Source: Bacteroidota bacterium
GTDB lineage: Bacteria; Bacteroidota; Bacteroidia; 2-12-FULL-35-15
DNA length: 64,000 bases
Direction of reading: 5' to 3'
Assembly: GCA_025963725.1 (NCBI GenBank)
Contig: JAOQAE010000002.1
Coordinates: 695,221 to 759,220, forward strand
Shown: one piece after another, positions 16,699-25,641 of the stretch
Layout of the letters: every line of letters starts with the position of its first letter
Numbering within the stretch: position 1 is the first letter of the stretch
Program-made: the position numbers and the translations under genes
Notes under the pieces: generated by a model
Databases searched by the model: none
What the model was told of the DNA's origin: nothing
What the model saw: only the letters and a program-made list of their open reading frames with translations

Positions 16699-17451
16699 AT
16701 GAAAGTAGCCAAAAACATTCGCATCCTGAGAGAAGAAAAAGGCTTTTCACAGGAACAGCTTGCCGAAGCGCTGGGCATTACCCGTGCACGCCTTGGAGCT
16801 TATGAAGAAAGCAGGAACCAGCCTCCCATCGAGATCCTGATCCTCCTCGCCGACTATTTCAAAATTTCAGTGGATGCCCTCATCCGGGCCGACCTGCAGC
16901 GTACCAACCCCAACTCCCTGATGAAGATCGGGAAGAACAGGATGCTGCTGCCCATACAGGTCGACCATGAGAACAACGACCTCGTGGAAGTGGTGGGCGT
17001 AAAAGCCATGGCCGGCTATCTAAACGGGTATGCCGACCCGGAGTTCATTGAAGAGCTTCCCGTAATGAACCTTCCCTTCAAGATCGTTGGCAAGCACCGC
17101 GCTTTCCCGATCAAGGGGGATTCCATGCCCCCGCTGAAGAACGGGACCATTGTAGTAGGCAGGTACGTAGAATCGCTCGACGAGGTAAAGGACGGGCAAA
17201 CCTATATTGTGCTCACCAAGAACGACGGCCTTGTGTACAAGCGCCTTTACCGCGAAAAGAAAAGGGCGCAGAATATTTTCGAGTTCCATTCCGATAACCC
17301 TTCCTACTCTCCCTATACCGTTAAAACGGACAATATCCTCGAGATCTGGAGCTTTGTATGCAGCCTCAACATCGGCGAGTTCAAGCAGCAGGAGCTCAAT
17401 ATAGATAACGTGATCCGCTTCCTGCAATCGTACCGGGTTGAAATGCGTTAA
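16699..17451 (+). CDS. HTH-XRE / S24 LexA-like transcriptional regulator
   Basis: 250 residues from ATG 16699, chosen because promoter and operators lie just before it. The N-terminal XRE helix-turn-helix spans about 5-62 (LAEALGITRARLGAYEE). The C-terminal half is an S24 peptidase-like domain with Ser in IKGDSMPPLKNGT and Lys in LVYKRLY, the Ser-Lys pair that drives self-cleavage in LexA/CI-type repressors. It may therefore be a cleavable repressor, though both residues are also kept in some non-cleaving family members. No phage genes are adjacent. A terminator follows at 17473. Confidence 0.92.
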   Translation: MKVAKNIRILREEKGFSQEQLAEALGITRARLGAYEESRNQPPIEILILLADYFKISVDALIRADLQRTNPNSLMKIGKNRMLLPIQVDHENNDLVEVVGVKAMAGYLNGYADPEFIEELPVMNLPFKIVGKHRAFPIKGDSMPPLKNGTIVVGRYVESLDEVKDGQTYIVLTKNDGLVYKRLYREKKRAQNIFEFHSDNPSYSPYTVKTDNILEIWSFVCSLNIGEFKQQELNIDNVIRFLQSYRVEMR

Positions 17452-17472
17452 TATTTTTAAACTGTTCTTTTT

Positions 17473-17510
17473 AATGCCGTTCCCCAAAAAGGGAGCGGCA
17501 TTTTCTTTTG
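17473..17510 (+). terminator. Rho-independent terminator after the repressor gene
   Basis: AATGCCG / CGGCATT with an inner CCC/GGG pair and a CAAAAA loop, followed by TTCTTTTG. Confidence 0.8.
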
Positions 17511-17592
17511 CAGGCAGTTAAATGAGTTATAAAAACTTATTCAGATGTAAGGTTTTACCCAAAATTGCATTTTGTTTTTTCGCCGATTCCTC

Positions 17593-17600
17593 TATATTTG
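17593..17600 (+). promoter_or_regulatory. Promoter of the kinase-regulator-kinase operon
   Basis: -7 element TATATTTG, with a TTTG -33 element at 17571-17574 and an 18-base spacer: the best consensus promoter in the window. It lies inside the longer reading frame from 17522, which fixes the kinase start at 17624. Confidence 0.75.
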
Positions 17601-17623
17601 AACAAAGCGAAAAACAAAAGCGG

Positions 17624-20041
17624 ATGCCTTATCAGAATATTCAATTACATCATAAATTAAGCTACTGGAGCAGGTGCCTGGCTATTTCCGTTATTGTTAT
17701 CGGCTGTCTGGTATTGCTGGGATGGCAATTCGATATCGACCTGCTCAAGCGCCCGGTGGCAAAGCTCATTGCCATGAACCCGCTTACCGCCCTGCTCTTT
17801 ATGGCTTCGGGCAGCAGCCTGCTGCTCATGGCAAAAGATAAGGAGCGGCGCTCAGCTACTGCAATGCTGCTCGCATTGCTGGTTCTTTTTGCAGGGCTGG
17901 CCGTAGTATCCGGGCTGCTTGCCGGCTTCAACCTGCACCTGGATACGCTCCTGTTCCGTTCAAAGGTAGAGCAGGACATTATTGCCAACACACCCAACAG
18001 GATGGCCCCGAACACCGCCCTTAACTTCCTGCTTACCGGCCTCAGCCTCCTGCTGATCAATTACAGGAAAGAAAAAGGGCAGGTGGCCGCACAGCTGCTT
18101 ATACTCGTCACGCTCTTCCTCGGGCTCCTCTGCCTGCTCGGGTACATTTACCAGGTGGATACTTTTTACAGCTTCAGCTGGCACATTCCCATGGCCATTC
18201 ATTCGGCCCTTACATTCATCATACTTTCCCTTTCCATGCTTTTCCTGGAGCCCGACAAAGGCATCATGCGCAATTTTACCAGCACCTATTCCGGCAGCAG
18301 CTCCGCCCGCTTCCTTGTGCCTGCGGCCATCATCATTCCCGCCATACTGGGCTATTTCCGCCTGCTGGGCGATTGGAGCGGCCTGTACTCAAAGGAATTC
18401 GGGGTAGCCATCCTTATGCTGAGCATCATTATCATGTTCCTCATCTTCATCTGGTACAACGCCGCATCGCTCAATAAAAAAGATGCATTGCGGAAGGAAG
18501 CGGAAGATAATATCAGGGCCCTGAATGCGGAGCTGGAAAGAAAGGTGGAAGAGCGCACACGGCAGGTGCTCGATACGGAAAAACGCTTCCGTGCCATGAT
18601 CGAGAATGCCGCCGATATTATTTCGCTCATCGATGAGCACAACAACATCCTTTATATCAACCCGGCGATCAATAACATCAGCGGCTACAGCGCCGGAGAG
18701 CTGAAAGACCTGGAGCGCCATGCGGTTTTAAAGCCGGAAGACAGGGAAGCTGTGAAAAGCAATTTCCGGCTGGCGCTGAACAATCCGGGCAAGCCTATCC
18801 CCGCCTCCCTCCGCATTATTCACAAGAACGGAAAGGAGATCTGGCTGGAAGGAACGGTGAGGAACATGCTGCACGATGAGAACATCCGTGCGATCGTTTC
18901 CAATTACCGTGATGTAACAGAACAGAAGGAAGCCGAAGAAAAGGCCAGCGAAAGCGAGCTGCGGATCTGGAATACGCTGGATAAAATGATGGAAGGCATC
19001 CAGATCATCGGTTCCGGCTGGAAATACCTGTATGTGAACGAAGCCGTGGCCCGGCAGGGAAAATATACAAAGGAGGAGCTCATCGGGCATACCATGATGG
19101 AAAAATACCCGGGCATCGAAAACTCCCCGCTTTTTAAAGTACTGCAGCGCTGCATGAACGAAGGCGTAAGCCAATTCATCGAGAACGAATTCCTGTACAA
19201 CGACGACAGCAAAGGATGGTTCGAGCTCAGCATCCAGCCCGTGCCCGAAGGGATCTTCATCCTTTCCATCGACATTACCCGGCGGAAAGCGGCAGAAGCG
19301 GCCATCCGCAAGCTGAATGAAGAGCTGGAAGAGCGCGTGACTGAACGTACGGCGCAGCTTACCGCAGTGAACAAGGAGCTGGAATCGTTCAGCTATTCCA
19401 TCTCGCACGACCTGCGCGCACCGCTTCGCGCGATCAACGGCTATGCCAAAATAGTGGAGGAAGATTACGCGCCGCTGCTGGATGATGAAGGCAAACGCCT
19501 GCTAAACGTGGTGCAGTACAATGCGCAGCGCATGGGCATCCTTATCGATGACCTCCTTGCCTTTTCAAGGCTGGGCAAAAAAGAGATCCTCAAATCCGCC
19601 ATCGACCCAAAGGAGCTGATCGACGGCGCCCTGTATGAGCTCGGCAAATCCATGCAGCACCATGCAGAAATTAAAACAGGCACGCTGCATAGCCTGCAGG
19701 CCGATTACGCCCTCATTAACCAGGTGTTCATCAACCTGATCTCCAATGCCATTAAATATTCGGGCAAAAAAGAAAAGCCGGTGGTGGAGATCAGCTCCGA
19801 AATAAAAAACAATGAAGTGATCTATTGCATCCGTGACAACGGGGCGGGTTTCGATATGAAATACGGGCATAAACTTTTCGGAGTGTTCCAGCGCCTGCAC
19901 AGCCACGATGAGTTTGAAGGCACGGGCGTAGGCCTCGCCATTGTTCAGCGCATTATTAACAAACACGGCGGCCGTACATGGGCAGAGGGGAAAGTAGATG
20001 AAGGCGCCGCCTTTTATTTTTCATTACCAATAGTAAATTAA
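17624..20041 (+). CDS. Membrane-bound PAS sensor histidine kinase
   Basis: 805 residues from ATG 17624. About seven or eight hydrophobic helices (residues 15-275) form an integral sensor module of unknown ligand. A coiled coil and two PAS domains follow (about 320-430 and 445-565), then HisKA with His595 in SYSISHDLRAPLRAINGY and HATPase_c (INLISNAIKYSGK, CIRDNGAGFD, GTGVGLAIV). This subfamily (DLRAPLRAI) resembles phytochrome-like kinases. It signals from the inner membrane, most likely to the response regulator that starts five bases after its stop. Operon of three with 20047 and 20492. Confidence 0.93.
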   Translation: MPYQNIQLHHKLSYWSRCLAISVIVIGCLVLLGWQFDIDLLKRPVAKLIAMNPLTALLFMASGSSLLLMAKDKERRSATAMLLALLVLFAGLAVVSGLLAGFNLHLDTLLFRSKVEQDIIANTPNRMAPNTALNFLLTGLSLLLINYRKEKGQVAAQLLILVTLFLGLLCLLGYIYQVDTFYSFSWHIPMAIHSALTFIILSLSMLFLEPDKGIMRNFTSTYSGSSSARFLVPAAIIIPAILGYFRLLGDWSGLYSKEFGVAILMLSIIIMFLIFIWYNAASLNKKDALRKEAEDNIRALNAELERKVEERTRQVLDTEKRFRAMIENAADIISLIDEHNNILYINPAINNISGYSAGELKDLERHAVLKPEDREAVKSNFRLALNNPGKPIPASLRIIHKNGKEIWLEGTVRNMLHDENIRAIVSNYRDVTEQKEAEEKASESELRIWNTLDKMMEGIQIIGSGWKYLYVNEAVARQGKYTKEELIGHTMMEKYPGIENSPLFKVLQRCMNEGVSQFIENEFLYNDDSKGWFELSIQPVPEGIFILSIDITRRKAAEAAIRKLNEELEERVTERTAQLTAVNKELESFSYSISHDLRAPLRAINGYAKIVEEDYAPLLDDEGKRLLNVVQYNAQRMGILIDDLLAFSRLGKKEILKSAIDPKELIDGALYELGKSMQHHAEIKTGTLHSLQADYALINQVFINLISNAIKYSGKKEKPVVEISSEIKNNEVIYCIRDNGAGFDMKYGHKLFGVFQRLHSHDEFEGTGVGLAIVQRIINKHGGRTWAEGKVDEGAAFYFSLPIVN

Positions 20042-20046
20042 AAGCT

Positions 20047-20484
20047 ATGGATACAGAAGTTGAAATACTACTTGTTGAAGACAATGCCGGCGATGCCGAA
20101 ATGACCATCCGCGAATTGCAACGGCACCGCATCGGCAACCACATCGTCCACCTGAAAGATGGCGCCGATGCCATTGACTTTGTGTTCGGGACGGGCATTT
20201 ATGAGAACCGGAACCGGGGCCACAAGCCGAAAATGATCCTGCTCGACCTCAGGATGCCCCGCGTAAGCGGCATAGAGGTATTAAAAACGCTGAAGTCGGA
20301 TGAGCGCAGCAGGACAATTCCCGTGGTGGTGCTCACCGCTTCGGCGGAGGATCCCGACATCCGCACCTGCTATGAGCTGGGCGTTAACAGCTATATCGTG
20401 AAGCCTGTTGGATTTGAGAATTTCACAAAGGCGATCGCCGAGCTTGGCATGTATTGGCTTCTTCTGAACAATCCACCACAGTAA
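20047..20484 (+). CDS. Single-domain response regulator, Rcp1 type
   Basis: 145 residues, receiver only. The acidic pocket is LLVEDNAGDAE, the phosphoacceptor Asp is in ILLDLRMPRVSG and the Lys in YIVKPVGF. The insert after the third strand and the VLTASAEDPDI segment are typical of the small cyanobacterial-phytochrome regulators. It sits between two kinases in an operon and has no DNA-binding output, so it probably carries phosphate between them. Confidence 0.93.
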   Translation: MDTEVEILLVEDNAGDAEMTIRELQRHRIGNHIVHLKDGADAIDFVFGTGIYENRNRGHKPKMILLDLRMPRVSGIEVLKTLKSDERSRTIPVVVLTASAEDPDIRTCYELGVNSYIVKPVGFENFTKAIAELGMYWLLLNNPPQ

Positions 20485-20491
20485 TAACGCA

Positions 20492-21970
20492 ATGAACCAA
20501 CGTATAAAAATACTCATCCTCGAACACGATGCCGACGACATCGAGTTCATCCTTCATGAGCTGAAAAAGCGCGAGCTGAGCTTTGTGCACAGCACAGCGG
20601 CGAACAGGGCTGAGTTTGAAAAAGGCCTGGCAGAGTTTTACCCCGATATTGTGCTCTCCGATTACTCCTTCCCCACCTTCAATGCAATGGATGCCTTTGA
20701 ATGGAAAAGCACGATCTGCCCGGAAGTGCCCTTCATCATTGTTTCGGGCGCTGTGGGTGAGGAAAAGGCTGTAGAGCTTATTAAGCTGGGCATCACCGAT
20801 TATGTGATCAAGGATAAGATCTTCACCCTCCCCGGAAAGATCAGCAGGGCATTGAAGGAGGTGAGATCGGGCCGTGAAAAAAAGATGACCGAAAAAGAAT
20901 TAAGGGAGATCGAGAAGCGGCTTGCCGAAGCTCAATCCATTGCGCACATCGGCAACTGGGAAGTGGAGCTCGATACGGGCAATGAATACTGGTCGGATGA
21001 GATCTACTCGATCCTCGGCCTCAAGCCGGGCGGCATAAAGCCATCGAAGGAGAATTTCCTTCACATGGTGCATCCGGAGCAGCGCAATGAAGTAAGGGCG
21101 ATCCTCGACGGGGCGGAAAAGGAGCAAAAGCCTTTCAGCTACTCCACCCGCATCCTCCAGCAAAATGGCGACATACGCTATGTGTATTCGCACGGCAAGC
21201 ATGTGTTCAATGCCAAAGGCAAGGCGCTGCGCCAGATCGGGATCCTGCAGGATGTAACCGAAACAAAAAGAATGGAAGAAGAGCTGAAGGTGCTGAACAA
21301 AGAGCTTGAAACATTTATATACCGTGCTTCCCATGACCTGCGCGGGCCCCTGAGCTCCATCATCGGCCTCACCAATGTGAGCAAGTCGGAGATAAAAGAT
21401 GAAGCCTCAAAGAAATATTTCCAGATGGTGGAAGCCTCCGCCCAAAAGCTGGATTGCACGCTGATCTCGCTGGTGCAAAGCATGACCATGCGCGACATGG
21501 CAGTGAACCTTGAAGACGTCGACTTTGATGAGCTTGTGAAGGAAACACTTGCACAGCTGAAATATCATGAGGGCTTTTCCAATGTGGAGATCAGCGTAAA
21601 GAACACCGTGAAGGACGTGTTTAAATCGAACAAGCTGATCCTCACTTCGGTATTTCAGAACCTGGTCCAGAATGCCATTAAATACCAGGATTACCATAGC
21701 GGGCAGTCTTACCTGAAGATCCTGATCAGCCGTAAAAATGGTGGTGTTGAAATTGTTTTTGACGATAACGGGATCGGAATAGATGAGCACCTGCAGGAAA
21801 AGATCTTCGACATGTATTTCAGGGGCACCTCAGCCATCAGCGGAACAGGGCTCGGCCTGTACATTGTAAAGACCGGCATAGAAAAATTAAAAGGGAACAT
21901 CCGCTTCAAAAGCACCAAAGGCGTGGGCACACGTTTCACCGTATTCCTTCCCGGAACCGACAAAAATTAA
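20492..21970 (+). CDS. Receiver-PAS-histidine kinase, cytosolic
   Basis: 492 residues, seven bases after the upstream regulator. An N-terminal receiver (about 5-120) with Asp57 in VLSDYSFP starts ILEHDADD, so the acidic site is kept with Glu/Asp. A PAS domain follows (about 140-258), then HisKA with His281 in YRASHDLRGPLSSIIGL and HATPase_c (NLVQNAIKYQ, FDDNGIGID, GTGLGLYIV). With the receiver at the front, the kinase is probably controlled by phosphorylation from another kinase. Its stop overlaps the convergent minus-strand gene by four bases. Confidence 0.92.
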   Translation: MNQRIKILILEHDADDIEFILHELKKRELSFVHSTAANRAEFEKGLAEFYPDIVLSDYSFPTFNAMDAFEWKSTICPEVPFIIVSGAVGEEKAVELIKLGITDYVIKDKIFTLPGKISRALKEVRSGREKKMTEKELREIEKRLAEAQSIAHIGNWEVELDTGNEYWSDEIYSILGLKPGGIKPSKENFLHMVHPEQRNEVRAILDGAEKEQKPFSYSTRILQQNGDIRYVYSHGKHVFNAKGKALRQIGILQDVTETKRMEEELKVLNKELETFIYRASHDLRGPLSSIIGLTNVSKSEIKDEASKKYFQMVEASAQKLDCTLISLVQSMTMRDMAVNLEDVDFDELVKETLAQLKYHEGFSNVEISVKNTVKDVFKSNKLILTSVFQNLVQNAIKYQDYHSGQSYLKILISRKNGGVEIVFDDNGIGIDEHLQEKIFDMYFRGTSAISGTGLGLYIVKTGIEKLKGNIRFKSTKGVGTRFTVFLPGTDKN

Positions 21971-22728
21971 TTGAGCTGCTCAAGGTGTTTCTTCGCTTCG
22001 GCCTTTAAATACTCATCCTCCAGCAGCAGCTCCTTTCGTGAAGGAAACTTCAGCACCAGCTGAAAATAGATCCTCGCTTCCGCCTTTTCACCATTCTCCA
22101 TCAATGCTTCCGCGTAATAAAAATTATTGGAAAGGTCGGCCGGAAAGTATTTCAGCGATTTGCGAAGCAGCCGCTTCGCTTCCTCTTTATCCGGCCAGCT
22201 CAGCACCAGCGGGATGGAAGGCGTTTTATAATTCAGGATGCCGAGCACTTTCCAGCCGGCGCAGTAATGGTACATAGAATCGGTTTTGATCAGCGCCTGC
22301 GAATGCATCAGCATCTGTTGTAATACACCATTCTCCGCACTTTTCAGCACGCCGTTGATCTCGGCCAGCAAGCCGATGGAAGTGATAAGCGAAAAACGGA
22401 TGGCTGCGCTGGACGGATAACGCCTGATGAGCTCATTGCCTTTTTTGATAGCGGTGCTGAAGATCGCTTTCTTATCGGCAATGCTGATCACCACGAAGCG
22501 CCCTTTGTAATTAAGTGCTTCGAGGTAATAGAATCCGGCCGTTTCCGTATTCCTGTTCAGCGCCAGCTCGCCTTCAAAGATCTTTAACGCTTTGTCGATA
22601 TTGCCGCCGTCCGACTGCAGGCCCTTTACAGCGGCAGCCCGCGCATTGAAATAGCGGATGCCGGTTTGCAGCTCATCCGGCTGGAAAGCAGCGCACAGAA
22701 ATAATATGATGAATAATCTTGTTATCAT
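21967..22728 (-). CDS. Exported TPR-like protein
   Basis: 253 residues from ATG at 22728. The reading frame continues upstream, but the extension is only the translated repeat at 22734-22758. The signal peptide is MITRLFIILFLCAAF. The rest is helical with TPR-like spacing (ALKIFEGELALNRNTE; YYAEALMENGEKAEARIYFQ). TPR proteins are scaffolds. It lies downstream of the Rieske oxygenase on the same strand with a half repeat between. No enzymatic motif is seen. Confidence 0.75.
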   Translation of the reverse strand: MITRLFIILFLCAAFQPDELQTGIRYFNARAAAVKGLQSDGGNIDKALKIFEGELALNRNTETAGFYYLEALNYKGRFVVISIADKKAIFSTAIKKGNELIRRYPSSAAIRFSLITSIGLLAEINGVLKSAENGVLQQMLMHSQALIKTDSMYHYCAGWKVLGILNYKTPSIPLVLSWPDKEEAKRLLRKSLKYFPADLSNNFYYAEALMENGEKAEARIYFQLVLKFPSRKELLLEDEYLKAEAKKHLEQLN

Positions 22729-22733
22729 AAAAT

Positions 22734-22758
22734 GAGATGCTTCGTGCCTCAGCATGAC
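22734..22758 (-). repeat. Half copy of the GTCATnCTGAG repeat
   Basis: GAGATGCTTCG followed by GCCTCAGCATGAC equals the right half of the 9812-9904 element. Confidence 0.65.
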
Positions 22759-22780
22759 ATACTTATTATCACGCTTCACA

Positions 22781-23782
22781 TCAATAAAACTGCTTCGCCC
22801 ACTGCCTGTACTTCCCTATCGGCCCATCGCCTTTTGCCAGCGCGGGATGATCCATGTACACCTTATTCTCCCAGATCTTAAAATCCTGGCTCACATCATG
22901 CGCGTAGCCGCTGAATGCCTTATTCAGCAAAAAGCGGGTGAGGAATCTTCGTGGCACAACGCTCAGCACCGGGTGGATCTTCGATGCTTTGTAATTCTTG
23001 TTCACGCTCATCCCGATCTTCAGGTTGATCCTGTTTTCGTCGATCGGGGTTGGAAAAACATACTGCCGCGTTTTCAATTGCATTTCGGGAAGGTCCACCT
23101 CCACAAACGAGTACCCGAGCCCATGCACATGAATGTCGATCTCCGCCTTGATGCCTTTTGTTCCGGCGCCAATGAGCCCTTCCGGCGCCCGGTTGAAGCC
23201 GTACGATGCATTTAAATACGCGCCGTTCGTACTCAGCTCTTTGAGGTCTGTAATATTGGTGTATTTGTGCACTACGGAAAAATGTCCTACATCCACGCTG
23301 TTCTCGGTGGTTTCCTGCGGATGGGAATTGAGCACGTAATCTGCCGTCATGATCTCGGTCCAGCCATCATGGTCCGCCACGGGCACTTCCCAGGTTGGCG
23401 CTGCTCCATCCTTGTGATGCCAGTAAAGGATAAAGCCGTTCACTTCCTTCAGCGGGTAGGTCTTTAATATGGCTTTGGGCGGCGGCTTGGTTCCGTACCC
23501 TGTTTTTGTGCAGGTTCCTTTTGTGTCGAAGCAAAAGTAATGGAACGGACAAACGATCGTTTCACCTTCCACATGGCCTCCATGGGCAAAATGTCCGCCA
23601 AGGTGCGGACAATAAGCATCCGCAAGGCATGCTTCGCCGGCTGCCGTGCGGAACAATACGAGCTCCTTCCCGGCGATGCGCTTATTCAGCAGCTGCAATG
23701 GCTTTAGCGCCGCTGAACTTTCGATCACATACCAGCTGTTGGGGTAAGGAAATAATTTTGAAGGAGTCGGTAACTGTTCCAT
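22781..23782 (-). CDS. Rieske oxygenase, Neverland/DAF-36-like
   Basis: 333 residues. The Rieske [2Fe-2S] cluster ligands are Cys58-Pro-His60 (AYCPHLGGHF) and Cys78-Pro-Phe-His81 (VCPFHYF). The mononuclear iron site is ENSVDVGHFSVVH (Asn161, Asp164, His167, His172), with a likely later ligand in SQDFKIW. The linker segments (GFILYWHHKDGAAPTWEVP) look more like the cholesterol 7-desaturase family Neverland/DAF-36 and steroid hydroxylase KshA than like aromatic-ring dioxygenases. No dedicated reductase is adjacent; the ferredoxin at 25109 is not a typical partner type. A sterol, steroid or other lipid substrate is an inference from family resemblance. Confidence 0.85.
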   Translation of the reverse strand: MEQLPTPSKLFPYPNSWYVIESSAALKPLQLLNKRIAGKELVLFRTAAGEACLADAYCPHLGGHFAHGGHVEGETIVCPFHYFCFDTKGTCTKTGYGTKPPPKAILKTYPLKEVNGFILYWHHKDGAAPTWEVPVADHDGWTEIMTADYVLNSHPQETTENSVDVGHFSVVHKYTNITDLKELSTNGAYLNASYGFNRAPEGLIGAGTKGIKAEIDIHVHGLGYSFVEVDLPEMQLKTRQYVFPTPIDENRINLKIGMSVNKNYKASKIHPVLSVVPRRFLTRFLLNKAFSGYAHDVSQDFKIWENKVYMDHPALAKGDGPIGKYRQWAKQFY

Positions 23783-23824
23783 CTGGAAAATTATGAATGT
23801 TGCTAAGAAAAATGCAGTTGTTAT

Positions 23825-23904
23825 GTCAGTTCGAGTTTTCGCCTTTTTAGGCGAAAGTATCGAGAACTGGTCTACTTCTCGATACGCTGCGCACTCGAAG
23901 TGAC
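23825..23904. repeat. GTCA-TTCGAG repeat, full copy with nested hairpins
   Basis: The ends GTCAGTTCGAGT and ACTCGAAGTGAC are inverted. Inside are two hairpins: TTTCGCC...GGCGAAA and TATCGAGAA...TTCTCGATA. Confidence 0.75.
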
Positions 23905-23950
23905 TCAGTTATAAAAATTGCAGTAACATTTTTCCCAATTACTTTTAAAA

Positions 23951-25018
23951 TTATAATTCGGTTAGGAATTTCATCGTGTCAACGCCATCGGCATAATCCG
24001 CCAGCGCCGGGCATTGCGCGGTGCCGAACGGGATCGCGCCGGTTATGGCGCTGCTGCCCGAAACAATGCATTGGATCTGCGCGCGTTCATTCTGCAGGCG
24101 CGTGTTCAGCACATTCACATCATCATAATATTCATAGAACAGCATTCCTACCGGTGATGCATACGAAGCATCCTCTTTCAGCAATAAAAAATTATTATCG
24201 AGCAGCGTGGGGTCGCTGCTCATCAGGTATACGGTGCGGTTGTACTCGTAGTTGTTCATGTACTTGTTATTTTGCACCACACTGCCAAAGTCCACAATGG
24301 AGCTGTAAAACACATCGAAATCATAACCCGCGGGCACGAAGATCTTGGATACATTCCTGCATCCCAGCCCGAAGTATTGAAACACATCGTTGCCAAGGCC
24401 TCTCAGCTCTGCAACGCTTTCCTTACCGGTAAGCACGGCAACGGAATTCCTGTTCTTGCGAATGATATGCGGGTATTTCCCGAAATAATAGTCGAAGTAC
24501 CGGGCCGAATTATTGCTCCCGGTAGCGATCACGGCATCTATGCCTTTCAGCCTCTCTTCCGTAAATTCAATATAACCGGCAAAAGCAGGCTGTATGCTGA
24601 TCAGCACTTTTGAAATGAAAGGCAGCAGCAGCTTATCATCGGATGATAGTTTTCCGCAGAACTTATTGCCCGAGACCAGCACGCAGAGCATATCGTGAAA
24701 GCCTACCATCGGGATGTTCCCTGCCATGATCACCGCTACTCTCAATGGCTTTTTCACAGCCAGCTGCTTCCTGTAGGGCGCTATCCACTCCTCCAGCTTC
24801 TGCTTCTCAAGATTTTTAGCCACGGCGGCCATTGCGGTCCTCACATTTTCGGGACTGAACCAGGGATTGTAAATATTGACCGTTTCGATGAGCTGCTGCA
24901 GGTCGTCGTAATACTGCGCATTCCAGGGGCTCTCCTCCCGCTCTCCTCCCGCTTCAGAAAACTGCCCGAGGAAGCTCCCCAGCTCTGCCAATGCACCTAT
25001 ACGCTCGTCCGTTGTCAT
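23951..25018 (-). CDS. LuxC-type acyl-CoA reductase
   Basis: 355 residues. The aldehyde-dehydrogenase-like fold of LuxC is seen as VAVIMAGNIPMVGFHD (cofactor region), ATGSNNSARYFDYYF and the catalytic Cys220 in FQYFGLGCRNVSK. LuxC-type enzymes reduce activated fatty acyl groups to aldehydes with NADPH. In Bacteroidota this gene is commonly found divergent from a two-cluster ferredoxin, as here (25109). It is somewhat shorter than Vibrio LuxC (about 480). The physiological product (wax, alcohol or polyene aldehyde) cannot be told. Confidence 0.88.
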   Translation of the reverse strand: MTTDERIGALAELGSFLGQFSEAGGEREESPWNAQYYDDLQQLIETVNIYNPWFSPENVRTAMAAVAKNLEKQKLEEWIAPYRKQLAVKKPLRVAVIMAGNIPMVGFHDMLCVLVSGNKFCGKLSSDDKLLLPFISKVLISIQPAFAGYIEFTEERLKGIDAVIATGSNNSARYFDYYFGKYPHIIRKNRNSVAVLTGKESVAELRGLGNDVFQYFGLGCRNVSKIFVPAGYDFDVFYSSIVDFGSVVQNNKYMNNYEYNRTVYLMSSDPTLLDNNFLLLKEDASYASPVGMLFYEYYDDVNVLNTRLQNERAQIQCIVSGSSAITGAIPFGTAQCPALADYADGVDTMKFLTEL

Positions 25019-25060
25019 TAATTTATAATTATTCTAAACCGCTATTTAACGGCTTTGTGT

Positions 25061-25068
25061 TATATTTG
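25061..25068 (+). promoter_or_regulatory. -7 element (TATATTTG) for the ferredoxin gene
   Basis: TATATTTG about 40 bp before ATG 25109, in the 90-bp divergent gap shared with the acyl-CoA reductase gene. Confidence 0.65.
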
Positions 25069-25108
25069 CATCGATTTTTTACAAAACTAACAAAAACAAA
25101 ATACTATT

Positions 25109-25456
25109 ATGGCAATTAAAATTACGGAAGAGTGCATTAATTGCGGCGCCTGTGAACCGGAATGCCCTAACAATGCAATCTATGAGGGAGGAAACGAATG
25201 GCGTTTTGCGGATGGAACTACCTTAAAAGGCACTTTCACCTCTAAAAGCGGCATTACTGCCGATGCTGAAGCGCCTCATGCACCAGTAGCGATGGACCTT
25301 TACTATATTGTCTCCGATAAATGCACCGAATGCGTTGGCTTTCATGATGAGCCACAATGTGCGGCGGTTTGCCCTGTTGACTGCTGCGTGGATGATGAGA
25401 ACTGGAGAGAAAGCAAAGAAGAGCTGCTCGCCAAGAAAGCAAGTTTGCACGTATAA
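25109..25456 (+). CDS. 4Fe-4S dicluster ferredoxin
   Basis: 115 residues. Cluster one is bound by [12 protein letters not shown] near the N-terminus. The second set is CTEC, then eight residues on [10 protein letters not shown], with an insert of about 40 residues between the sets. This is the YfhL/Allochromatium-type ferredoxin pattern with a C-terminal helix. It is a low-potential electron carrier in the cytosol and is divergent from the acyl-CoA reductase. It has its own promoter and a terminator (25478). Confidence 0.93.
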   Translation: MAIKITEECINCGACEPECPNNAIYEGGNEWRFADGTTLKGTFTSKSGITADAEAPHAPVAMDLYYIVSDKCTECVGFHDEPQCAAVCPVDCCVDDENWRESKEELLAKKASLHV

Positions 25457-25477
25457 GATTCATTTCATTTTCTAAAA

Positions 25478-25508
25478 AAAAGGCTGTCTTTGACGGCCTT
25501 TTCTTTTT
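25478..25508 (+). terminator. Rho-independent terminator after the ferredoxin gene
   Basis: AAAAGGCTGTC / GACGGCCTTTT with a TTT loop and one T-G pair, followed by CTTTTTT. Confidence 0.85.
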
Positions 25509-25641
25509 TATACGCAGCAGGCAGTGTAGATAATTTTGCCCAACACGCTTACATATTAACAATACCTCCCCGTGGTTTCCTTTTTTAATAATTTTGCTGC
25601 AACCCGAATCATTTACCCATAGCAATAGCTTAATACTTTCT

